In this document: one piece after another, positions 27,996-36,654 of the stretch
Numbering within the stretch: position 1 is the stretch's first letter
Layout of the letters: the number at the start of each line of letters is the position of its first letter
Origin: Algibacter sp045066735
GTDB taxonomy: Bacteria; Bacteroidota; Bacteroidia; Flavobacteriales; Flavobacteriaceae
Assembly: GCF_045066735.1 (NCBI RefSeq)
Contig: NZ_JBISHH010000021.1
Span: forward strand, 60,366-124,365
Reading direction: 5' to 3'
Length of the DNA stretch: 64,000 bases
Notes under the pieces: generated by a model
What the model was told of the DNA's origin: nothing
Databases searched by the model: none
What the model saw: only the letters and a program-made list of their open reading frames with translations
Position numbers and translations under genes: made by a program

Positions 27996-30488
27996 CTAAT
28001 TTTTTATTAACCTTCTTGTCTCTTGGACTGCCCCAGCAGTAATACGAATTAAATACAAACCTTTGCTTAAATGCTCGGTAGATACAGTTCCACTATTACC
28101 ATTTGATGTCTGTTCACTATTAATTTTTCGTCCATCAATTGTGAAGACCTCAATATTTATTGCATCACTTAATTGCGATTCAATCTTGTAAGTAAATGTA
28201 TCTGTGCATGGATTAGGAGAAATAGTTAAATTTTGAAATTTTGAATCTACACTCTCAGTACTTAAAGATGGATCTACTAAATCTGGAATTGTGTAACTAT
28301 TAAATGTAAATTTACCGTAACCACTTGGAATCATTGTACCATCGGAATCTCTATTTTCAGATTGTCCCACTACCGTCCATTCCAAACCATTAATTTGCCA
28401 CGAATCATCTATTGCCACCTTTGTTCCTGCATAGCTCGCTTCTTTTGCTATTAAATTATCAATAATATCTTTCATATCAACATCAAACATTAATGTTTCG
28501 GTTGTGTATTCAGCAGTAACATCGTCTTGTACAATTGAATCCGGAATTAGATTATAACTCGCTACTTCACCTAAGTAACCAGGTAACGTTCTTAATACCT
28601 GATAGGTTAAACCATTGTTTGCCGTAAATTCACCTATATTATTAAAGTGGTGATTATCAACAAAAGTATTATCATCAAATTTCTTTCTGGTGTCGCCTCC
28701 ATTATGAAAAGTATGCACTATAATATCTATTCTATTACCAGCCATATCACCATTATCGGTTACCCAAGCGGTCATGTTTATTTGGCCTTTACCACCACTC
28801 CCAGGGCTCCATTGCCCCTCCATAGTTGTAGGAAGCGCATAATCAATATCACTCAATGCTGTTGGAAATCCTCTATCTGTGAAATAATCTTTATCCGCAT
28901 GCCATGAGAATTTTTGAATTTTAATATCAAATTCTTTGTGCCCGTCGGACTCGCTATTTTGGTTTTGAAATTCTATCCATGAAGGTGAGCCAAAAGGTTC
29001 AAACTTCATTTGTAAAGGTCCTTCCCACCCAGTAGCTATATAATAATTGGTGTAATATCCTTCACCTAAATCTTCAGCAAAGTAACTGTTTTGACTACCA
29101 CCTTCTACATAAGGCTGCCCTCTGTAAGTAATGGTACCATCCCCTTCTCCAACTAAAATATAAGGGATTTCTGGAATTGTAATTGCAGCCCATGCCGGAT
29201 CGAATAATAAGGCTTGAATTCGGTTTGTGGTACCTGGAAATCCAGCGTCAACTATTAAATCGAGCGTAACAGTATCATTTCCAGCAGGAAGTTCTATCCA
29301 TACATCTCCAATTTTTTTACCACTTGCAGGGTTTTCTTTATCAAGAACCTCTACTAATATCTTACTTGTTTGAAGTAAGTTATATTTAACATCTACTTGC
29401 CTTAGCGTACCATTATTTATGGGATCTGTGGAAGTATTTACTATTTCTAATGTATTTTCTCCCGTTGGAATATACTCTTCTACGGTAATTCCAGATAAAT
29501 CATAGGTATCTAACTCAGACCAACCTGTTGTATAAAGTTGAGCTTGTAAACTGTAATTAGTTCCTGCGGTTTCAGGTGATAGCACACTTACTGTTACGGT
29601 ACCTTCTTCGTTATTTACTTCAACAAAACTTTGTTCTAAATTACCAGACGGTCCCTTAAAACGTACCAATGCATATGCAGCAGATTCATCTGTTGTATAA
29701 CCTAAGTCATAGTCAATCATTCTACCAGCAATTACAGTTGTTTCAGGATTAACTATTGTTATTGAGTTTGCAGGAGCTATTGCTTCTGCTAACGTAATTC
29801 CTTCAACAGTATCAACTGCAAAATAAGCGCTCCAAGTAGTAGATGGATGAAATAACTCCACCTGAAATTTATAATCGGTGCCTAATGCTGCATCAGGTAT
29901 TTCTATACTTAAAGTTTCAGTGCCAGACGCCGCAGATAAAGCCTTACTTGCAGATGTTAAGTTTGCACCGCCAGCATTTTTAAACCTTACAAAGGCATGT
30001 GTACCACCTGTTCTATTTGTTTCATAGTTAAAGGTAACATCGACAAATGCACTCGCATTTACTGTTGTTGGTGGATTATCTAGCTCGATATAGTTTTGTG
30101 CTGCAGTTAAAGTAACGCCGTTATAATCTTCTGTAAAGAGTCCGCTCCAACCTGTATCAAATATTTGTGCTTGGTAATTATAACCTGTACCAACAGGCAG
30201 AACTTCACCTTCATGAGTACGAGGTATTTCAAGCGCTACTGTTAAATTTCCTGAACCAGCCGGCACATTAAATTGAGCAACAAATGTCAAATTATTTTCA
30301 GTGTTCGCACCATTTTTAAAACGTATATAAATATGGCCTTCTACAGCTAATTCATAATCAAAGTTAACAGAAACAGTTGTGTTAGCTTCAACTGATGTTG
30401 GTCCGGTTAAATTAGTAATTGTGTTCTGAGCCTGCAATGATATTGAGAGAAGTATTGCAGAAAATAGTAAGAGTATTTTTGTTTTCAT
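27996..30488 (-). CDS. Secreted T9SS protein: four Ig-like modules plus putative GH12-like domain
   Basis: 830 residues. Signal peptide (1-20), four Ig-like modules (about 21-130, 131-237, 238-340, 342-447) sharing a YQAQIF-type strand, an uncharacterised domain (about 451-738), and a T9SS sorting domain (about 743-830). By eye the uncharacterised domain follows the order of GH12 cellulase-fold motifs: LSDIDYALPTTMEGQWSP, INMTAWVTDN, RIDIIVHTFHNGG and INGLEWTVVG. The usual nucleophile Glu would be Asp here (RIDII), while a Glu is kept in GLEW. It could be a new glycosidase or a binding domain. The first two modules duplicate those of the next upstream gene. Confidence 0.65.
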   Translation of the reverse strand: MKTKILLLFSAILLSISLQAQNTITNLTGPTSVEANTTVSVNFDYELAVEGHIYIRFKNGANTENNLTFVAQFNVPAGSGNLTVALEIPRTHEGEVLPVGTGYNYQAQIFDTGWSGLFTEDYNGVTLTAAQNYIELDNPPTTVNASAFVDVTFNYETNRTGGTHAFVRFKNAGGANLTSASKALSAASGTETLSIEIPDAALGTDYKFQVELFHPSTTWSAYFAVDTVEGITLAEAIAPANSITIVNPETTVIAGRMIDYDLGYTTDESAAYALVRFKGPSGNLEQSFVEVNNEEGTVTVSVLSPETAGTNYSLQAQLYTTGWSELDTYDLSGITVEEYIPTGENTLEIVNTSTDPINNGTLRQVDVKYNLLQTSKILVEVLDKENPASGKKIGDVWIELPAGNDTVTLDLIVDAGFPGTTNRIQALLFDPAWAAITIPEIPYILVGEGDGTITYRGQPYVEGGSQNSYFAEDLGEGYYTNYYIATGWEGPLQMKFEPFGSPSWIEFQNQNSESDGHKEFDIKIQKFSWHADKDYFTDRGFPTALSDIDYALPTTMEGQWSPGSGGKGQINMTAWVTDNGDMAGNRIDIIVHTFHNGGDTRKKFDDNTFVDNHHFNNIGEFTANNGLTYQVLRTLPGYLGEVASYNLIPDSIVQDDVTAEYTTETLMFDVDMKDIIDNLIAKEASYAGTKVAIDDSWQINGLEWTVVGQSENRDSDGTMIPSGYGKFTFNSYTIPDLVDPSLSTESVDSKFQNLTISPNPCTDTFTYKIESQLSDAINIEVFTIDGRKINSEQTSNGNSGTVSTEHLSKGLYLIRITAGAVQETRRLIKN

Positions 30489-30500
30489 AATTTTTGTTCT
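29761..30500. repeat. Duplicated block, copy A
   Basis: About 740 bp covering the 5' end, signal peptide and first two modules of the 830-residue protein gene. It aligns without gaps to 31609-32348 at a constant offset of 1848 bp, with roughly 90% identity by eye and some stretches of more than 60 identical bases. Confidence 0.85.
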
Positions 30501-30613
30501 TTTTCAAAATTTACCAATTGGGAGAATTAGGTTTTAATTTCATGCAATAATTTTATTTTTTTCTAGCTATATATTTTGAATTTTTCCCTCAAAATTTTTA
30601 CTTATTTTTAATT

Positions 30614-30632
30614 AAGTGTAATATACACATTT
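30614..30632. promoter_or_regulatory. AraR-type operator upstream of the 830-residue protein gene
   Basis: AAGTGTAATATACACATTT: half sites AAGTGT and ACATTT spaced by 7 bp, 126 bp upstream of the start codon. A -7-like CAAAATTT lies 17 bp closer to the gene (30590-30597), the same arrangement as at araB. Confidence 0.65.
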
Positions 30633-30656
30633 AAATTAAATAGACACGATTTTTAG

Positions 30657-30691
30657 CAAAAAATTCGCCTAAACACGTATTTAGACGAATT
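30657..30691 (-). terminator. Terminator of the 539-residue protein gene
   Basis: Stem AATTCGCCTAAA/TTTAGACGAATT (30662-30673 and 30680-30691, 11 of 12 paired), followed by T residues on the minus strand. It lies 26 bp past the stop codon. Confidence 0.75.
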
Positions 30692-30716
30692 TCTTAATAC
30701 ATCATTTTATTATATT

Positions 30717-32336
30717 CTAATTCTTTACAAGTTTTCTTGTGCTTTGTAGGTCGCCAGAAGTAACACGAACTAGATACAGACCACTACTTAACTGACTGGT
30801 ATTTACTGTTCCGGTATTACCGTAAGTAACATCTTTATTTGTAATAGTTTTAATTTCTCTTCCATCCATAGTAAAAAGTTCGACGCTTGTAGAACTACTT
30901 ATTTGATCATCAAATTTATAGGTAAATGAATCGTTGAACGGATTTGGATAGATAGATAAATTCTCAAAATTATTTTTGAAATTAGCTGTACTTAATTCTG
31001 TACTCGCTGTTATTCCTCTATACGTTTTTTCATATATTACACTTCCTGTTAACCCTAAAAGCTGTACATTATAACTGTAATCTTCGGCTTCAGTTGCCGG
31101 GATTGGAAGATTAAATATTATATCGCCTGAACTACCAGTTGCGTTACCGTATTCTGTAGCTTCTATGTTACCAGCTCCATCTACAAATTGCAATATCACA
31201 AATAAATCATCTACAATATCCTTGGTATAACCTACAGTAACTTCTGTTGAAGAACTAATTAATACCGGATTTGGAGGATTATTAATCACCACCGTATTTG
31301 CGGATGCAGGTCCTACCGTAATTCCTTCAAAATTTTCAGTTATTACATGGGCATAATTAGCATCAATATCAAAAATCTGTGCCTGATATAAGTAATCTGA
31401 CCCTAGGGCATCACTAGGTATAGGAAGTGGTAAGGTTAAGGTTCCTGATCCAGCAGTTACAATTTGATTAACGTTTGTTAAGCCTTCCGCATTTACATCA
31501 TCTTTAAAACGAATAAATATGTGAGCATTAGCTATATCTGTAACGTAATTGAAAGTAATGTTAGCATCTGAACCTGCTTCAACTGAAGTAGGAGGGCCGA
31601 CCCACTCTATTGAATTCGCAGGGGCTACAGCTTCTGCTAGGGTAATACCTTCAACAGTATCAACTGCAAAATAAGCGCTCCAAGTAGTAGATGGATGAAA
31701 TAACTCCACCTGAAATTTATAATCGCTGCCTAATGCCTCATCGGGTATTTCTATACTTAAAGTTTCAGTACCTGAAGCCGCAGATAAAGCCTTACTTGCA
31801 GATGTTAAGTTTGTACCGCTAGCATTTTGAAACCTCACAAAGGCATGCGTACCTCCAGTTCTATTTGTTTCATAGCTAAAGGTTACATCAACAAAAGAAG
31901 TTGCATTTACCGTAGTTGGCGGATTATCTAGCTCTATATAATTTTGAGCTGCTGTTAAAGTAACCCCATTATAATCTTGCGTGAATAGGCCACTCCATCC
32001 TGTATCAAATATTTGTGCTTGGTAGTTGTAACCCGCACCAACAGGCAGAACTTCACCTTCATGAGTACGAGGTATTTCTAGCGATGCTGTTAAATTCCCT
32101 GAACCGGCTGGTACATTAAATTGAGCAACAAATGTTAAATTATTTTCAGTATTGGCTCCATTCTTAAAACGTATATAAATATGTCCTTCTACGGCCAATT
32201 CATAATCAAAATTAATGGAAACAGTTGTGTTAGCTTCAACGGACGAAGGTCCGGTTAAATTAGTAATTGAATTCTGTGCTTGCAATGACATTGAGAGAAG
32301 TATTGCAGAAAATAGTAAGAGTATTTTTGTTTTCAT
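30717..32336 (-). CDS. Secreted T9SS protein of four Ig-like modules
   Basis: 539 residues. Signal peptide (1-20), four Ig-like modules (about 21-130, 131-237, 240-345, 347-450) and a T9SS sorting domain (about 458-539). No catalytic domain. The signal peptide and first two modules are nearly identical, in DNA and protein, to those of the 830-residue protein; the third and fourth resemble modules of the phosphatase-like protein at 39139-41877. It is probably a non-catalytic surface binding protein. An AraR-type site and a weaker second copy lie upstream. Confidence 0.7.
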   Translation of the reverse strand: MKTKILLLFSAILLSMSLQAQNSITNLTGPSSVEANTTVSINFDYELAVEGHIYIRFKNGANTENNLTFVAQFNVPAGSGNLTASLEIPRTHEGEVLPVGAGYNYQAQIFDTGWSGLFTQDYNGVTLTAAQNYIELDNPPTTVNATSFVDVTFSYETNRTGGTHAFVRFQNASGTNLTSASKALSAASGTETLSIEIPDEALGSDYKFQVELFHPSTTWSAYFAVDTVEGITLAEAVAPANSIEWVGPPTSVEAGSDANITFNYVTDIANAHIFIRFKDDVNAEGLTNVNQIVTAGSGTLTLPLPIPSDALGSDYLYQAQIFDIDANYAHVITENFEGITVGPASANTVVINNPPNPVLISSSTEVTVGYTKDIVDDLFVILQFVDGAGNIEATEYGNATGSSGDIIFNLPIPATEAEDYSYNVQLLGLTGSVIYEKTYRGITASTELSTANFKNNFENLSIYPNPFNDSFTYKFDDQISSSTSVELFTMDGREIKTITNKDVTYGNTGTVNTSQLSSGLYLVRVTSGDLQSTRKLVKN

Positions 32337-32348
32337 AATTTTTGTTTT
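31609..32348. repeat. Duplicated block, copy B
   Basis: Partner of 29761-30500. The duplication ends just upstream of the start codon and at the junction between modules 2 and 3. Confidence 0.85.
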
Positions 32349-32417
32349 TAATAATAATTAATTTTTTACTTCATTCATTCTGTTCTGAGAGACTTATTTT
32401 TTTAAACCATTCTTTTT

Positions 32418-32436
32418 ATTTGTTAAATATACACTT
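32418..32436. promoter_or_regulatory. Weak AraR-type operator upstream of the 539-residue protein gene
   Basis: ATTTGTTAAATATACACTT: one perfect half site (ACACTT) and a weak one (ATTTGT) spaced by 7 bp. It lies 27 bp from the stronger site, as in the pair before the 377-residue protein gene. Confidence 0.4.
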
Positions 32437-32444
32437 TTTTATTT

Positions 32445-32463
32445 AAATGTAACTTACACACTT
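32445..32463. promoter_or_regulatory. AraR-type operator upstream of the 539-residue protein gene
   Basis: AAATGTAACTTACACACTT: half sites AAATGT and ACACTT spaced by 7 bp, 109 bp upstream of the start codon. Confidence 0.62.
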
Positions 32464-32598
32464 AAAAAATAAAATAATTTTTATTCTTTAAAATCTATGG
32501 ATTTTTAAAAAAATTGGTTGCTTAAAAGTTTTTCAATTCTGTTATTTATGCTAATACCCATAAAAACATTCTTGTATAAGCATCAAAAATATTAATAT

Positions 32599-32630
32599 AA
32601 AAAAAGCCGTTTAACATTTATTAAACGACT
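32599..32630 (-). terminator. Terminator of the GH2 gene
   Basis: Stem AGCCGTTTAA/TTAAACGACT (32605-32614 and 32621-32630, 9 of 10 paired), loop CATTTA, with a T-run on the minus strand. It is 31 bp past the stop codon. Confidence 0.8.
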
Positions 32631-32660
32631 CTTTTGCTATTAATCAATTACTATTTTTTA

Positions 32661-35600
32661 TTACTTTTTAAATGGTTTAATGTAGAATGTAAATTCATAT
32701 GGTATGGGTAACACTCTATATTGGTTTAATATAGAAATAGCTGTACCACCTACTCCAGATGTTTTATGATCCAAATTTAAAGTTATATAATCTACAGCCT
32801 TTAATTGACGTTGGTAGTACGACCTTGTCATATTATCTGTATCGTACATTTGAGCACTTGTATTAAAAGTTTTATCTCCCTTAATTAATAACCCAAACCC
32901 ATTACTATCACTAATTGATGCCCAATACACATCGGTTTTATTACCGTAATCTTGTGGAATAATATAAGGTACGTAATCATCTTTTACAGTAGTTTCATAA
33001 CTTCCAAATTTAGCTCCCGTTTTTCTATCTGGATAAGTTTCAAAAGGTCCTCTGCCATACCATTTAATATTCTGAAACGTATCTGGCAATTGAATTTGAA
33101 GCCCAATTTTAGGAATCCAATTTGTAAATTCTCCTTCGGGTAATGATGTTGTTTTAACACCTATAGTTCCATCCTCAGATATGGTATAATTAAATGTATT
33201 TGAAAACCCAGTCATGGCATTATTAACATAACTAGTTGAAGCAAGCGTAACCACTTTTAAACCCACACGATTTTTATCTTTAATAACTTCTATAGTTTCA
33301 ACCTTATCTTTTAAATTATTTAAACCCATAGCATACCATCCGTTTGCAATATTTTCTCCCATGCCTTCTTCATATCTTCCAATAGAAGTAGTAAACGTTC
33401 CCCAAGCATCTAATTCATTGGCAAGTGGTGCTCGCCAAATATTAAACTTAGGACCTTGTTTTAAGTATTCTTTCCCTTTATAAACTAGAGATGAAAGTAA
33501 ACCGTTTTTTTTATTGAATGTATAAGTAAAGCTAGAGCCGCTAAACACAATGTTTTCCATGCTTTCATCAATTGTTACACCTTCTATTGGTGTCTTTTCT
33601 TCTTGCTTTTCTCTAAAAGGAAATTCAAATTGTTCCCATGCTATTTCATGCCCTTTTTTTGCCCAAGATGTATCTTCGGGAAGCGTAAAACTTAATTCGA
33701 GTACATAATGTACTCCTTCTTTAAAATCTTTAGTTTTATAAGGAATGGCGAGTGTTTTCTTTTTTAAAGGATCTAAAGTAATATCCATTGATCCTTGTTC
33801 TATTTTTTCTCCGTTGGCAGATAAGGACCAATTGCCATTAAAAGCATTTAGATTAGTAAATGGAAAACGATTTAAAACATCTACTGTTCCCGCATTTAAA
33901 TTTATGCTTTTGATATCGATAGGTTGGGGCGATTTTTTTAACTGCCATAATTCTGGTTGCACACTTCTATCTGGCCAAACCAATCCGTAAGTTCTTCCTG
34001 GTAGACCAATGCTATAATAATGAGATTCATCATTTTCAGATTCAAAATCAAGCCAAAGTGCTGCTGATTTTTTTAATTCTTCATTATTGTTTTTTAAATC
34101 TCGAACAGGAACTACTGTATTAAAAATTCTAATATTATCTATGGTTGTATGTGTGAGGTACCCTAAGTGATTATCAATAATCTCGGCAGATTTACCAACA
34201 TTAACAGGATAAGGCCCGTTAATTATATTGCCTTTACATGCTTTTGAAGCGACCTCTATGCCATTGATAAAAAGCGCTAATTTTTCACCATTATAAACAC
34301 CAAAAACTTGATGCCAATTGCCCACCCAATCTTCAGGAAGGTTAGCTTCTATAATTACTTTTTTACCGACATTAACATAAAACTGAAGTTTAGTATTATT
34401 AGATTGTAAAATGCCATATTGATAATTTCCTTTTGTAATAAAATAAGCATCTCCATTATATTCTTCTGGTTTCACCCAAAATGAAAGAGTAAGTTTATCA
34501 TCGGAGATATCCAAGGCCTTATCGCGATATACTTCTAACCAATCATCGTGACCGCTTAAATAAAGGGCACTACCAAATTTACCTGATTTTAAAAGCGCCT
34601 TATTCATTAAAGTAGCCATCACTTTATTTGGCGACGTATCTGGAGTTGTTCGCCATCTAGAATCAATACCAGGGCTTACCCAGTCCCAAACAGCACCTCC
34701 CGTTAAACGCGGGTATTTATAAATAGCATCCCAATATTCATCCAATCCACCAAGTGAATTGCCCGCTGCAGATAAATATTCGTCCATAAAGGACGGTCTT
34801 AAATCGTCCCCTAACGCGAAACGATTTTTAAGAGTAAATGGCGTTGCATAACGAGGGCCAACTATATCTTCGCATTTAATTGGGTTTGTTTTAGGATCTT
34901 CATCACTATTGCCGCCATACATCCATGCCGGACGACTCGGATCTATTTGTTTTCCTTCTGCTATTATAGCACAAATATTATCACCAGGTCCACTTTCGTT
35001 ACCAGCGCTCCAAACTACAATTGAGGCATGATTTCTATCGCGATATACCATTTTCTGCATACGATCTAGATATTGCGCTTGCCATTGGGGTTGGCTAGAT
35101 AAATGGATATTACTGTGTGCCTCGTCTCCTACCTCATCAATAATATATATACCAAGTTCATCGGCTAAATCTAAATATTCCACATTTGGAGGATAATGAC
35201 TTGTACGAACACTATTAATATTAAATTGCTTCATTAAAATTAAATCCCTGCGCATGGTCTCCAAATCCATAGCGTGCCCCGTTTTTGGATGCATCATATG
35301 GCTGTTAACCGCGTTAAATTTAATAGGCATACCATTAATATAGATCGCTTTACTTTTTACTTCAACTTTTCTAAAACCAACCTTATGACATAAAACTTCA
35401 ATAACCTTATTATTTTCATCAAGTAATTCTAATATAAGCGTATATAGATTAGGATGCTCTGCCGACCATTTTTTAGGGTTTTCAATAAGAAAGGAATTAG
35501 TATACTTTTTTCCAACAACTTTTAAGTTTTCTGATAAAATTTGTTTTTTATTTTTATCCAACAAACTTGCACGAACTATATTGCCTTTTAAGTTTCCAGT

Positions 35601-36401
35601 ACTAAATTGACTTACAAAAGCATCAATATTTAATGTCGCATTTTTATAATTTTCATCTAAATCTGTAGTTACATAAAAATCATGGATATGTGTTTTTGGA
35701 GTTGACATAATATAAACATCTCTATAAATACCGGCAAGTCGCCATGTGTCTTGATCTTCTAAATACGATCCATCACTATAATGTAAAACCTTTACAGCAA
35801 TACTATTTTCGCCATCCTTTAAATACTGTGTAATATCATATTCCGCAGGTTCCATGCCTCCTTGATTATAACCAACTTGAACGCCATTAACCCAAACATA
35901 AGAAGCCGATTGAACGCCTTCAAAATGTAAAAAATGTTGTTTATTTTTTCTGCCTTTAGGCAAATTAAAAGTTCTATAATAGGAACCTATTGGATTAAAT
36001 TCTTTTGGCACTAAAGGTGGTCTTGAATTATAAGGCTGCCCAATATTTCTAAACATAGCATAACCAAAACCTTCCATTTCCCAATTTGATGGGACCTTAA
36101 TTTTATCCCATGTTTTATGGCTAAAATTATCTTTATAGAAATCTTTTGGTGCTTCTTTTAAGTTTTCAGAAAAATTAAAATACCAAATTCCATTAAGGTT
36201 TAAAAAATTTGGAGATTCTTTTTTATCCAAATTAAGTGCCTCTTTTACGGTATTAAAAGGCATCAAGTTTGTATGCGGTAATACTTGATTTATTTGAAAT
36301 ATCTCTGGATTTTCCCAATCATTATCAGATTGTGCAAAGCAACAATTAGTTACTACATTAAAGCAAAAAAATAAAATAAAACCTCTGTACAAATTAATCA
36401 T
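32661..36401 (-). CDS. GH2 beta-galactosidase-type enzyme with inserted LamG domain
   Basis: 1246 residues with signal peptide (about 1-23). LacZ-type order: sugar-binding jelly roll (about 45-235), Ig-like domain, TIM barrel with acid/base Glu in SAGNES near 467 and nucleophile Glu in FMDEY near 540, then Bgal small-chain domain (about 965-1240). Between GGAVWDWVSPGID and GLVWPDRSVQPELWQLKK, where LacZ has a short loop, lies a LamG/concanavalin-like domain (about 600-790) with LSFWVKP and IDNIRIFN motifs. It is expected to hydrolyse beta-galactosides, and possibly alpha-L-arabinopyranosides. An AraR-type operator lies in the divergent promoter region. Confidence 0.9.
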   Translation of the reverse strand: MINLYRGFILFFCFNVVTNCCFAQSDNDWENPEIFQINQVLPHTNLMPFNTVKEALNLDKKESPNFLNLNGIWYFNFSENLKEAPKDFYKDNFSHKTWDKIKVPSNWEMEGFGYAMFRNIGQPYNSRPPLVPKEFNPIGSYYRTFNLPKGRKNKQHFLHFEGVQSASYVWVNGVQVGYNQGGMEPAEYDITQYLKDGENSIAVKVLHYSDGSYLEDQDTWRLAGIYRDVYIMSTPKTHIHDFYVTTDLDENYKNATLNIDAFVSQFSTGNLKGNIVRASLLDKNKKQILSENLKVVGKKYTNSFLIENPKKWSAEHPNLYTLILELLDENNKVIEVLCHKVGFRKVEVKSKAIYINGMPIKFNAVNSHMMHPKTGHAMDLETMRRDLILMKQFNINSVRTSHYPPNVEYLDLADELGIYIIDEVGDEAHSNIHLSSQPQWQAQYLDRMQKMVYRDRNHASIVVWSAGNESGPGDNICAIIAEGKQIDPSRPAWMYGGNSDEDPKTNPIKCEDIVGPRYATPFTLKNRFALGDDLRPSFMDEYLSAAGNSLGGLDEYWDAIYKYPRLTGGAVWDWVSPGIDSRWRTTPDTSPNKVMATLMNKALLKSGKFGSALYLSGHDDWLEVYRDKALDISDDKLTLSFWVKPEEYNGDAYFITKGNYQYGILQSNNTKLQFYVNVGKKVIIEANLPEDWVGNWHQVFGVYNGEKLALFINGIEVASKACKGNIINGPYPVNVGKSAEIIDNHLGYLTHTTIDNIRIFNTVVPVRDLKNNNEELKKSAALWLDFESENDESHYYSIGLPGRTYGLVWPDRSVQPELWQLKKSPQPIDIKSINLNAGTVDVLNRFPFTNLNAFNGNWSLSANGEKIEQGSMDITLDPLKKKTLAIPYKTKDFKEGVHYVLELSFTLPEDTSWAKKGHEIAWEQFEFPFREKQEEKTPIEGVTIDESMENIVFSGSSFTYTFNKKNGLLSSLVYKGKEYLKQGPKFNIWRAPLANELDAWGTFTTSIGRYEEGMGENIANGWYAMGLNNLKDKVETIEVIKDKNRVGLKVVTLASTSYVNNAMTGFSNTFNYTISEDGTIGVKTTSLPEGEFTNWIPKIGLQIQLPDTFQNIKWYGRGPFETYPDRKTGAKFGSYETTVKDDYVPYIIPQDYGNKTDVYWASISDSNGFGLLIKGDKTFNTSAQMYDTDNMTRSYYQRQLKAVDYITLNLDHKTSGVGGTAISILNQYRVLPIPYEFTFYIKPFKK

Positions 36402-36517
36402 GTTTTTATAGTTCTAATTTTCAAAACAATTGTTGAGCAATATAAAATATCGCTTTTAAATTCAGTTGATTTATTAATAATTCTAAAAGAAAAATGTTTC
36501 CATTTACTTATATTTAC

Positions 36518-36525
36518 CAAATATA
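36518..36525 (-). promoter_or_regulatory. Candidate -7 element of the GH2 gene
   Basis: CAAATATA on the plus strand (TATATTTG on the minus) matches TAnnTTTG exactly and touches the AraR-type operator at 36524. The implied leader is about 110 bases. Confidence 0.5.
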
Positions 36526-36542
36526 GTGTAATTTATACACTT
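36524..36542. promoter_or_regulatory. AraR-type operator between divergent GH2 and GH3 genes
   Basis: TAGTGTAATTTATACACTT: half sites TAGTGT and ACACTT spaced by 7 bp. It is nearly midway between the two start codons (123 and 113 bp), so one site could control both genes. Confidence 0.7.
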
Positions 36543-36654
36543 TATAATTTAAAGTCAAAAATATTCTTTGTTAAGCCCCTAAAAGCAGACCATTTAGCGT
36601 CTTAACAACTTTAAGAATTATTACAAACCCTAAGTAAATAAATTTATAAACGCT

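Larger units (their letters stand above)
32337..32660. other. Intergenic region between the GH2 and 539-residue protein genes
   Basis: 324 bp without a gene. It contains two AraR-type sites serving the 539-residue protein gene and the terminator of the GH2 gene; the rest is AT-rich. Confidence 0.6.
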
